Part shown: piece by piece, positions 1 to 10,200 of the stretch
Position numbering within the stretch: the first letter of the stretch is position 1
How the letters are laid out: every line of letters begins with the position of its first letter
Notes under the pieces: generated by a model
The model's database searches: none
Seen by the model: only the letters and a program-made list of their open reading frames with translations
What the model was told of the DNA's origin: nothing
Translations under genes and position numbers: made by a program
From: Spirogloea muscicola
Lineage: Eukaryota > Streptophyta > Zygnematophyceae > Spirogloeales > Spirogloeaceae
NCBI GenBank assembly: GCA_009602725.1
Contig: WELB01000176.1
Coordinates: forward strand, 28,339 to 59,402
Direction: 5' to 3'
Length of the DNA stretch: 31,064 bases

Positions 1-378
1 CTCTGGGCGGCGTCTGGACGTGGTCGCTACCCCGCGGGGCGGTGGGCCTCGTCTGCTCTTGGACGTGGTACTGATCGACGCATACAAGGCTGGCGCACCA
101 ACGTCAACCGTGTCTGGCTGGGCCACGTCCAGCGCGGAGCGCAAGAAGGAGCGGCACTACCATGATCATCCTCGAGGGGACCATCTTCACCCGTGTGCCA
201 TGGATATCTATGGAGGCTACGGCGTGAAATGGTCCTCCCTGATCCAGCATCTGGCCCGGCTGGTTGATGCGCGTCGTCAAAGTCGGGGGGGGCAGCTTGG
301 GCCACTCCAGCATTCCGCAGGCCTTAGTTGCATATAATAGAATGCGGCTCTCGCTTAGTTTGCAGCGCTCGCAAGCAT
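1..378. other. Unassigned GC-rich left edge
   Basis: An open frame runs on the plus strand from about 20 to 337, but I recognise no domain in it and the opposite strand is equally open, as expected from GC-rich sequence. It could be the tail of a gene or mobile element lying outside the window. I do not call a CDS here. Confidence 0.3.
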
Positions 379-628
379 TGGCTCTTCAGCAACGTGCAGG
401 GCGCGCTCTAAGTCAGGCCTCCGGCTTTCGCGGCGGCGCTCCAGCTCCCCAAGTTAGCTTGTCAGATTTGTTTGTGCTCACCCGTGGGTACTAATGTCAT
501 CTTAGGTACCTTAGATTAGGTCTCCGTATTATGTAGCCTTGTTTAGTCTGCACTCGACTCTGCCTGAACAATGTATTGGCTTGAATTGGCCTCCCTTTCA
601 ATTCATGCGCCCCGCGCGCCTTCTCTCT
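379..628 (-). repeat. Dispersed repeat, copy A
   Basis: Read on the minus strand, this segment matches 30876-31064 almost base for base over 437-459 and 488-628, and matches 19581-19833 as a more diverged copy over its whole length. All three copies start at the same motif, GAGAGAAG, which marks a real element edge. Near the other end copies A and B share CCTGACTTAGAGCGCGCCC. No coding capacity is seen. A short non-autonomous transposon (SINE, MITE or solo-LTR type) is the likely explanation; the class is not resolved. Confidence 0.75.
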
Positions 629-1542
629 CTGCTGCCACTGTTGTCACTGGCTTGTCTTGAGTATCCTAAGGACTTATGGATGCAGACTTTCCACAAGTTG
701 GACACTTCAGATGGGTAACATGAAGGGCATCAGAGGTCAACTTTCAATATGTTCCAGGTCCAGATGTATGTATTTCGAGATTGACGCAAGCTCTGCATGC
801 AATTAGGCCTCCAGAGTCTCTTAAAAGTCAAACGCATTCCAGGTCTTCCAAAACCGTCCACTCCCACATGAGGAGGAATTTGGCCGACCCCAGTGCGATG
901 GACAATGGTCAGCGCCAAAGAAGGCAGACTGTGACCATCACAGTCGTCACTCACTCGCTTCAAGCGTGAGGTCTTAGAGCCTTCGATTACAGCTGCGGCC
1001 TTACTTATTAGCACTGCGCAGGCCCAGGCCTGAAGGTCTATTGCTGCAGACCACTAGCTGCCGAGGACAGCAATGTCAGCACGATTTCAGCCTAGCAGAA
1101 AGGGGCAACAGGCACGCCAGTAACGATACAAGGAAGTACAAGGCAGCAGTGGCAGCCTTGGCGGCTCAGTCACGGGTCAAGTAGCAAGTAGCAAGCTGCG
1201 GTGCACATGCAGGAGGCTGCAGTCGGCGCCGCGCATGGGCACATCACTGAAAGGGCGCAGTATGGAGTGCCCACTGCTCCGGTGGAGGAGCACCTCCATG
1301 CCCATCAACTGCGCGCCGCGCCTGTCGCATGTGCAGGACAGCTGCTACACGGGACGAGCAACCTAGAGAGCCCTGGGCTCCAGGTCCGCCAGCCAATCTT
1401 TGGCTTCCTTGGCCAGCCGGCATCCAAGCCGAAGAATAGTCGGTATCTCACAGTGGAGCACACCAACCCCAATTGAGAGAAGTGAAGAGGAGACGACCTC
1501 GTACAGCAGAGGAGATGTCGCCGAGACGACATGATGAGCTGC
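629..1542. other. Intergenic region downstream of the KOB1-like gene
   Basis: No exon with recognisable protein similarity was found on either strand. It should hold the 3' UTR of the minus-strand gene that ends at 1543. A minor tandem (GTAGCAA twice, near 1180-1195) is the only structure noticed. Confidence 0.5.
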
Positions 1543-4500
1543 TCACAGCTCGTCACGCGGACTTGGAGCTGGTAGCGGTGGCATCGCCTGCGTGTTGTAA
1601 GGAGAGTGCAGGTCAGCGTCCTCCCTCTTGTGCTGACTGGCAACTTCAGTAAGACTGCCTCCATCAACAGTGGCGCCACCACCCTCCTCGAGCTGCAGAA
1701 GTCGCCTTCCAGGCTGAGACCTCCTGCCCTCTGCGTGCAAGCGTGCAAAGAGCCCGTCCTGCAAGTCCTGGCTGCCAGGTTCACGCTGCTGGAGCTGCAG
1801 ATCATTGAGCTCTTCCACAAGTGCCGATTGCAGCCGCCGACCATACAGTATCTTTTCCCGTGTGCTGTCGTCAGCCCCCCCCTTCAGCTGGGCCCCACCG
1901 AGGCCTGTCGCCTCCTTCCAGGCCTCATTGCCACCTGCTGCAACCGCCTCCACCTTCTCCCCCTTCAAGTTGCTCCTTTCTCCCGGTTGCCTCCTCAGCC
2001 TCTCCGACTCCGCCAGCTTGTCTCTTCTCCGCCTTTTTCCCACGCTTGTGGGGCCATGGTCGCCCTCATTTAGCGAGTCTCCCTTCAAAGCGAAGTCAAC
2101 TGTACTCTTCACAATACCGCTGGCTTCAATGCCTAGAATGATGACCTGTATGACATGAACAATTAGACAAAGGTGAAGATTTAGGTTACAAGTCTCATGA
2201 GCTTGACTTTTTGCCTGGAATAGCACACGCACCATGCAGTGCATAATGATTGACAGGGGGGCCTCCCAACTACCTGCGGCGCGTAAATTCGACCAAGCAA
2301 GCCCTTCTTCAGAAGTTTGTCATTGATCTCTTTGTCCACCCACACAACGTGTTCCTTGTACCTGCCACATGCACACAGATGTCAACGGCGCCTGTCACTA
2401 GTGTGTGCGCACTGTAGACTAATAGCTGGTGGCCAGATTAAGCATGTCCGGCATACGTTATGTTGAAAGTATGTGCACAAAGTCATACAGGCAATCATTC
2501 TCCCTGACTGTCTCTGTACGCTGTTCCGCAAACACAATAAAAATAAATATGATTCAATTACCACTGCAACATCTCCTCCTCCGTCTGAGTCGATGCAACG
2601 ATGAAGGCCTGTTTGACAACATCCACAGAGTGAACACAGTGGCGTTCCCACCGCGTGCCCTCCTAAGTGATGCCTTTGAGCACCTTTGCCTTCACAAAAT
2701 GCAACAGGGAGGAGACTACGCGTGCCCGGTCTGCACATCATGATTAGCGGCTTCCTGCAAAGTTTTGCAAGCCATTCTGCAAGCATGCCTTCAATGGTAC
2801 CTCTCTGTCAAAGTCAAGCATGAAGCACTTCTTCACATCCTCCTTATTTGGCTTGCAGCCACAGCGGTCTCGCCGTGATGTAAGGTCCTGAAATCTAGCA
2901 TAGGTGTAGTGGAGAACTGCTGCTTCACTGAACTTGTGCTCTCTGCACATAGAGGTGCAATTTGAAAGCAAGGCACATCATGGTCAGAGTCTCACTCTAT
3001 TCACATCAGTTGCGGCAGGGATCCACATTGTCTAAATGGGCACAGCCTGTACACAATGCCTTTCATTGTCATCAAGCTGCTCACTCACTTAGGACTCTTG
3101 TGATAATTGTGCCAACGATGAGCTCCATTTGGCCTCATATGATCTTGGACACGAGCAGCAGATTTCCCATTACCATATGTCAGGAAGTAATTTGGATTGT
3201 TACGCGTAGCCTGCAGTTAGATGTGCAGATGTTAGAGATAACTCTTGTGTAGACATTTCAGTCCATGCCTTCATCTTCTCAGCTCCAGTCGACTGGATTT
3301 GAGAAGTTTTGAGAACCTTCTGTGAGTATACATAGATCAGATTCTGTGCAAATACACCCCAACCTACCTCCCGATAATGGCCAAAATAGACTTCCTTCGT
3401 AACATGATCGTAGTTCTTTTTGAACATGGTGACTTCTGCAAAGGGGTCTGTAACATCTTCTCTCTCGACCGCAGTCTCCTGAGGTATAACAGGTCACCCA
3501 TGACGCTTTTATCAGATATTGTCCTGCACTACGCCCTTTGTTCGAAGTTAACATCATTGTTCTACAAGCATCAAAGTGACAAGCGAATGCAAGCAAGTCA
3601 CTGCTGCCTGTGTCTAGCAGAGATCTGTACTCGAAGCAACAGCTGAATCCCACATCCCACTCACATAATTTGGGAAAACAACGGTGTCAACATCAAGATC
3701 AAGGTCACCGAGAAGTTGCTGCAAAGAGTACTGCTTTGCGCCTGCTGGATGCAGCAACTCATCGGTGTCAATATGTATGATCCAATCCATTCCTGCGAGC
3801 TGAAGACAGGAGCAGGCGAGACCTGTCAGCCAAGTTGCACATCTATGCAGGAAGTAGCCTGTGACAGCCCATTGCAGTGACTGCAATGTCAAGCTGGTGT
3901 GCCTTACTCGCAAGCAGGAAATCAGATGGGAAGGCATCATGATTGCAGACACCAGCAGCAAATACACTTGAGTGCTCAATGTGTATTTTTAATGTCACTC
4001 ACAAGGTGGAGTGTAGAAGGACAACACATTGAGCACTCAAGTTGCTCTGTCACTCCTAGATTTTACATGCTGATATAGAGGAAAGATAATTGTCATACCC
4101 GAGCCAACTTGATTGCCATTTCCATGTTCAACGATTGACGCACAAAAAGTTCGTAGTTGCATGGACGATAGAAGAAACTGGATAACCATGTCTCATTCCA
4201 TATACGGCTGCACAAGTGACCATATGAGTTTCTTAGAACTCGTGGCGTGAAACATGAGAATCCGGTCAAGAAGAGGAAGAAAGACACAAGTAGCATAAGT
4301 AGATGTCAAGGAGGCAACCACAGAGCCCTTCAGGAGAATGAAGGAAGCCGTAGTACCTCCTGGCTTGCTTGTCCTCCAACTCTTTCGTCCTGCGAATAAC
4401 TTGCACACCCTGTCCATGGCAGCACCCAGTGTAGTGCCACAATACTTGCTAAGTCTTATTTCTCTCTGTGTTGATCACCTTAGAAGAGAAGGAAATGAAT

Positions 4501-5796
4501 ATAATGAACCTGAGAACAGAGAGGACTGAAATATTTAATATGTCAAGAACCGAGGCTGTGACTTACCTCAATGCTCTTCAGAACAGTGATACTTCTTTCT
4601 GAAGCAGTTTCTCCTTCCACAAAGAGGAGGTAAGTATCAACACCCAAGGTCTTGTGGTAGAAGAGCCATCTGAGTGTGGCTTCCACAGAGGACGAGGTAG
4701 TTGTAGTAATGCATAGCTGCAAAGCGAGCAATTTGGTGTTCAAGGACAGGCTGACCCGTACTTGACTCAGTCATCTGACAACTTTGGCAAGGGCATTGCA
4801 GCTGAGCTGCTGCTCTTGCAATTGATGTTCAAAGAGTGTCAGCAGAGGCAGCAATGAGTCGCTGAGCTTATACTGCAACCTGAGCAGAGGCAGTAAGCAT
4901 CACACAGTCTGTGAGGCAAAGGTGATGAATGGTGGGCATACCTTCAGGCCGGGGGACCTTGTGTTGCTTGCCACCCATCGCCCGTCATGCGGAAACATAG
5001 GCTCATTCTGCCTCACCTTCTCTGCACAAGCGACAGCAGCTGCCGCATGTCTCTGCACAACAATGAACATGAAACAATATTCTATAATGCTCATCCACGC
5101 CCTTTTCTGATAGGAAGCACTCTGTTGAGTAGCTAATGCTGGTGTGCTCCTAAGAAGTACTAAAATAATTGCCACATGAGTGAAAGGGTTTCGGTGCCTT
5201 GCCTCAAGAATCTGTGAGCTCAATAACATATCAGCCCTCGATCAGCTACACGAGCTTAATATGCGATGCATGGAGGGTCAGGAGCTGTGTCTCACCCAAG
5301 TGGCACTGTGCTCGAACTTTGACCCTGGAAACTTGCCTCCCAGGTCACTTTCGTAGATCAGCGAGATGTTGTTGGGGTCGTCAAGGCCCCCTCTCCACTG
5401 TAGAAAGAATGCGAAGCCGGCTGCATGACACCGTACCCATCAGGATTCTGACACTGGCAGAAACCTCCTCTCGACTGTTGAAGACCACTCTACTGGATCG
5501 CATACAGGGAGTTAGTACTCGGGCATCATGTGCTGGCTTGATTATACATAGGGTGATGGCATCCCGACAAAGTAGATACCTCCCCAATGCGCTTGCAGTA
5601 TGAATTGCAAAGAGCTGAGAAGATAGACAGTGAGGTCACCTAGGAACATGGGAATGGAAGTGAGAAGCAGTAGGAGGCGCGCTGGCGGGGAGGCAGAGAC
5701 AGCCGCCCGGGAGCCTCCAGCGGCCGCCATCTTGGGATTGTAGCGGCTGTCATTGGCCAGGTCGATCACGCTCGCATTCGACGACGGCCGGATCAT
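1543..5796 (-). CDS. KOB1: KOBITO1/ABI8/ELD1-like glycosyltransferase-like membrane protein
   Basis: Thirteen exons on the minus strand, all with GT..AG borders and compatible phases: 5796-5580, 5420-5296, 5052-4942, 4716-4567, 4409-4357, 4207-4099, 3799-3665, 3478-3368, 3210-3089, 2942-2801, 2608-2562, 2361-2274, 2145-1543. They sum to 2013 bases, 670 aa. Residues about 40-67 form one hydrophobic signal-anchor, suggesting a type II protein of the secretory pathway. The conserved body contains [30 protein letters not shown] (putative DxD at 266-268), [74 protein letters not shown] and LLGRIYAP, a block I know from the plant KOB1 group, which is needed for normal cellulose deposition and cell elongation in Arabidopsis. 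Beyond it is a charged, low-complexity tail of about 180 aa ending in RDEL. The first ATG of exon 1 was taken as start; an in-frame Met at residue 23 is possible. The enzymatic activity of the family is not settled. Confidence 0.9.
3966..4042. repeat. Intronic perfect inverted repeat (19-bp arms)
   Basis: Arms 3966-3984 (ACTTGAGTGCTCAATGTGT) and 4024-4042 are exact reverse complements, with a 39-base loop. The structure lies wholly inside the intron between exons 6 and 7 of the minus-strand KOB1-like gene (4098-3800). It could be a tiny MITE or a transcribed hairpin, such as a small-RNA precursor. The sequence alone does not decide. Confidence 0.85.
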
Positions 5797-5879
5797 GGAT
5801 GTACCCCCCCGGCATCAGCTAAGTGAGGCCGTGCGACGTGGTCATGCAGCCCGCACGGCCGTCGGCAATGGCCGGCGAC

Positions 5880-5915
5880 GAGCTCGAGCTCGAGCTCGAG
5901 CTCGCGCTCGCGCTG
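5880..5915. repeat. GAGCTC hexamer tandem
   Basis: Four perfect GAGCTC copies at 5880-5903, then two GCGCTC variants. Each unit is itself palindromic. It sits about 85-120 bases upstream of the KOB1-like start codon, in its probable 5' UTR or proximal promoter. Confidence 0.85.
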
Positions 5916-6751
5916 CTCCTCACAGCGTGGACGCAGCCTGCTGCCACATGCACGCTCCAGGGCTGGCCTCGGCGACCGCCGAGGCCAGTCCCCGGAGGCC
6001 TGAACCGACGGCCTCGACTCCGCCGCAGGCGCCGCCGCCGCCGCCGCCGCCGCCGCTGGCGGGGAATGTGATGGGAGTGACGGCGAGGCAGCGGTCCTGC
6101 GGTTTCTCCTTGCCTATTTAAGGCTCCCCCTCTCGCCTGTCCGTGGTAATGATACCATATGCGCCTCTCCCTTTTGGGGCGCAGGCCTCTCCCCTCGTCA
6201 AGCCCCCCCGCGCGAAACTCTGCATGCTCTCCCGGGGGTGGGGTAACGAGGCACCCGCCGTTTAGCATGACGGGGAAACGGAACGGCACGGGGATCACGG
6301 GACTTCAACGTAACGGCGTGAAGGAAAGCGGGGAGAGTCGGCGGAACTTGGGGGACGGGACGTAACGTCACGGGAATTGACGGGGTGCTCTCGTTGGCTC
6401 GTCGTTCCAGGATGCCAGGCGCCTTCGCGGCAGGGGCTCTGCTGACGCTCTCAAAAGGGTGATCACTTACCGGCCTCTCCATAACCGCGGGCTGTGACCA
6501 TTTGTCATCCAATCCACTAGCCATCTTTCGGATGTCGCCGAAGCCCACTGACAAGCCCGCCGGCGTCCCGCTTGGTGAGCAATTTAAGCGCTGGCCTTGC
6601 CGTAACCGGCACGGTTGTGCCCAACTCCATCCGTCTGATCCACGAAACCGCTCTCCATTAGCGACTGCAGCCAGAGACGCCGCGACGGCCAGGCAGCAGC
6701 GCGCGCGCGGCGGCGGCGGCGGCGGCGACGATTTGCGCGGCGCGGGGCAGA

Positions 6752-6761
6752 GCCACGTGGC
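6752..6761. promoter_or_regulatory. Palindromic G-box (CACGTG)
   Basis: GCCACGTGGC is a perfect 10-bp palindrome with the CACGTG core bound by plant-type bZIP and bHLH factors. It is about 460 bases upstream of the ABCA1-like start. Function is inferred from the motif only. Confidence 0.45.
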
Positions 6762-7221
6762 GCTGGCTCTGAGCGGCAGCGCCAGCCAGCGCGAGCCAGC
6801 GAATTCGACGATCACAGCCTTAGGCCGTCGGCTGCGGTCAGCTCGCTCGCGAGACGTGAGGCAGCTCCTGCGGGCGCCTGCTGAGCCGGCCAGGCCGGCG
6901 CGCCGCCTCCGCGGGCCTCTGCGGCCACCAAAGTGCGACCAGAGCCTGCAGATATCGCCGCAGCGGCACTGCAGGCTCTCCACTCAGGTTCTAGCTGCTA
7001 TCGTTGACGAGACACGAGACTGAGAAAGGAGGAGGACGCCTCAGGAAGACAGGAATGTCCTTCTGAGGCGATCGGATGATAGTCTGTGTACCTCTGCCAA
7101 GGCGGTGCACCTCTGTGGAGGACGTGCAAGCACTTGGAGGAGGAGGCTCCGAAGTAGGCGGTGATGTCAGAGATTTGTGTGGAAAATTAACGGCTCAGAT
7201 TCTTCTCCGAGCTGCTCCGGG

Positions 7222-10200
7222 ATGCTCAGCATGTTTGGCCTTCAGACCTCTCCGCGGCAAAGCAGCGCGGAAGAATTGCAGCTCGGCCAGATGAGGCTCG
7301 GTCCGGAGCTCGGCGAGGGGCAGCCGCAGCTCAGTGAGAGCGAGCAAAGGCACGGCCAGGATGGCGAGGCTGGGTCGGAGCAGCTTGAGGACTTCGTTCT
7401 GGAAAATGATGAGAGTCAGGAGTCCGCTTCAGAAGAGGGTCAGCCACTCCTGGAGGGGGCGGTTGACACCAAGCAATCTGCCCTGCCAGCTCCAGCGAAG
7501 TCCCAACAGCAGCTCAAAGCCATGCTGCGGCGCCAGTGGCTTTTCAAGGTACGCTACTCATAGCACATCAAGGCCTGTTGGTCCAAGGCTATTTTCAACG
7601 CTTTATCAACGCTTTTGTTACTGGTCTATGCCGATTACTGTCTATTTTCTAATTACTAGTCTGTCTATGTCTGGTCCATCCTGGTTCGAGACTAGGTGAG
7701 TTTTTGTTATGCAGAGTGTAGACTACGTTCTTGCCTTCAGAAATTAAGCATCTTGCTGCTTCGTATGGGCACCTAAGAGACCAATCAATTTGTACCTGAA
7801 GTTGACCCCTTCCCTTTTGCAAATTGCAGAAACGGGGCTGGGGACAGACGCTCATGGAGGTTGCAAGTCCCCTGCTGATGATGTGCCTCTTCGTGCTTGG
7901 TTGGGCCCTGACTGACGTGGACCACTACGAAGCACAAGTGTATGCAAATACCACAGTTCCACTATTTGAGCAGCTCCAAGACGAGTTTGGCTCCGTTGAC
8001 ACATTTATCAAGACGTGTCCTGCTGTGGCAGTATTAAGCCAGGTGCGTGCTACACAAGACAATAACAACCCAATCGTTGCTTTTGCCAATTTATCTGCCC
8101 TACTAAACCTGCTGCTTCTCCTCTGGCGGCTTGCAAGTTGCGCAAGCAACGTGCTAAATATAAGGCAAGCCCCAACATTGTTCTGAGGGTCTGACCCCCT
8201 GTACGTGGCCACAAGTAGTGAAACAGTAGTATTTGACGCGAGGCTTCGTTGTTACACTTAAAAGACTGCATGTGCACGGTACACTGGCCTCTCATCCTTT
8301 GTCAAAGCTGCGTGTCTTTTCTGCAGCAAATCTCACCAGGCCTTCTCCAGCAAGTAGCCACTTTGCTTCGTGGGCAGAATAATAGCTCTGTGACTTCGCT
8401 TGGGATGCTCCTTCAGCAGCTTCTGCCAAACCAAGTGGAGGCTTTGAATAATGCGCTTGATGCTCTGCAGCAAGATTTGCCAGCCAGCCAGCGACTTGAC
8501 TCTTCGGTATTACTTAAAGCTGCCCGCTGTGCAGATGCTGCAGAGCACGCAAAGGCCGCACTACAATTATTTGTATTTTATCAGGGGCCAGTTCCAGTGC
8601 CTTCTTTAGATGTATATATAGGGACACACAAGCTCCTGCAACTGGCATTCAGTGGTGAGCACCTCTCAGAATAATATTGGGTTGAAAGGGGTCATCATGA
8701 CAGTCGTTCCCTTGACACCTCTACATTCCATGCATTGATTCGCCTTATATGAATTTGCTTGCTGTTGCCCCCTCTTGCTACCTCCGAGGAAGATTTGCAA
8801 TATCCGTATATGATACGTGCATTTCATAAGTTGTACAAGCTGTCTCTCTTTCTAATGCTGTCATGCTACTCTGCTACACTCGTGGCGGGCTCAGCCACTG
8901 CATAAATTGCTGCCTGCGCAGGAGGGGCAGGCCAAAACGCAAGTCAGCGTATTGTAGCAATTGAGAAGAAATTCGGCAATGTGGTGACCAGCTGCCCTTG
9001 AACTCCTGCTTTTGATCTGCCTTTCTTGCTGTCTATTAGTCCTTGAAGACATTGTTCATTATTGATGTCTTCAGAACTCCACGCAGTGTCTTGTCCTTCA
9101 TTGGGTCAACCTGGATCAATCTCAACAATGCAAGCAGATTTTATCGACTAAGCTAAATGGTACTTGGACGCTCATGTTATTGGTGCTTGCGGCAGGTTGG
9201 GAATTTACTTCACTTAGGCAAACTCTATTTTGCACCTGACACCAAGGAAGTGGCAGCTCTTGTTTCCCATTTGAAACAGAGATACCAAGTATGGCCTCCA
9301 TTCTTTTACAGGGTTGGCTACTCTGTGGTTGGTAGCTTGAAGAAAGAGCAAAGAATATGGAACAGTAGAAAGGTAGCTGCCAGCTGCTAGTAAGAGCGCT
9401 CATTTTACTTTCTTAATGTGGGAATCACTAGTCTCCACTTGTGTGGCTCTTTTGCAGTTCTTTGATGAATTCTACGGTGGGACATGTGCATCAGAGGAGG
9501 TATTTTGCTCCTGCCCCAGTGGCACCTTCCCAAGTCTGCATTGTATGAAAACAGCAATCAGAACACTTGCTCATTTGATCAAGTATTTGTGTCGCTACAT
9601 GTGGGTAGTCAGTCCCTGGCTGATAGTGAGTGGTCTGCCTTTGAAATTTGCTTTGTGGTGATGAGTACAGGCAGCGGTTGCGACAGCGATGACCCATCTG
9701 CGTGATACTTGGGGTGTGGTCGTCCTCAATGATGTGGATCTGCAAGAACGGAAAATGGACTTTGCAATACGTATGAACTTTACTGTGGTCCCTCGGACCT
9801 ACAGGATTGTGAGAAAGTGGCATCACGGTTTAGGGACGCACTACAAGCAGTATTACACTTCAGGATTTCTGAGCCTACAGGTCAAGTTGCATAGTCTTAC
9901 TGTGACCATACTGAGCAAGAACTGCTCCTTGCTTATCAGGAATGCATGATCATAAGGAGATGTTATCTATCCACCCTCGACTGACGAAAGGTTTGTCCAT
10001 CATTTCAGACAGCTCTGAATCAGTACATGCACGAAGATCTTACTGAGACAAAGGCTAATTCACCTTACCCAAGAGGACCCTTATGGGGAGCTCCATTCCC
10101 AATTGCGAAGTACTCCCACAATCCGTTCTATGATGCAGTAAGTGGTGTGCGGGTTGCACTTATTCTTGTCTTGCTATTGGCCCTACTTCCTAAACCTTGG

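Larger units (their letters stand above)
5797..7221. promoter_or_regulatory. Divergent promoter region between KOB1-like and ABCA1-like genes
   Basis: About 1.4 kb of GC-rich sequence separates two start codons pointing away from each other, so both promoters and 5' UTRs should lie here. Visible elements: four tandem GAGCTC hexamers (5880-5903) followed by GCGCTC twice; a (CCG)n run near 6027-6056; a TATTTAA box-like stretch near 6115; a segment at 6240-6400 rich in ACGG/AACG motifs including an ACGTAACGTCAC core; a (GGC)n run near 6709-6728; and a palindromic G-box GCCACGTGGC at 6752-6761. Long open frames here (for example minus 6983-6198) follow from GC content and show no known domain. 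Confidence 0.6.

Noticed and set aside
1606-2158. Plus-strand Pro/Leu-rich frames
   Set aside because: They are antisense to the charged tail exon of the KOB1-like gene, whose splice sites and phase support the minus strand.
5819-6298. 159-codon minus frame and its plus-strand overlaps
   Set aside because: Low-complexity poly-Arg/poly-Ser from GAGCTC and CCG repeats; no splice-linked conservation.
6198-6983. 261-codon minus-strand open frame in the divergent promoter
   Set aside because: Arg/Ala/Pro-rich translation of GC-rich DNA; the opposite strand is equally open and no domain is visible.
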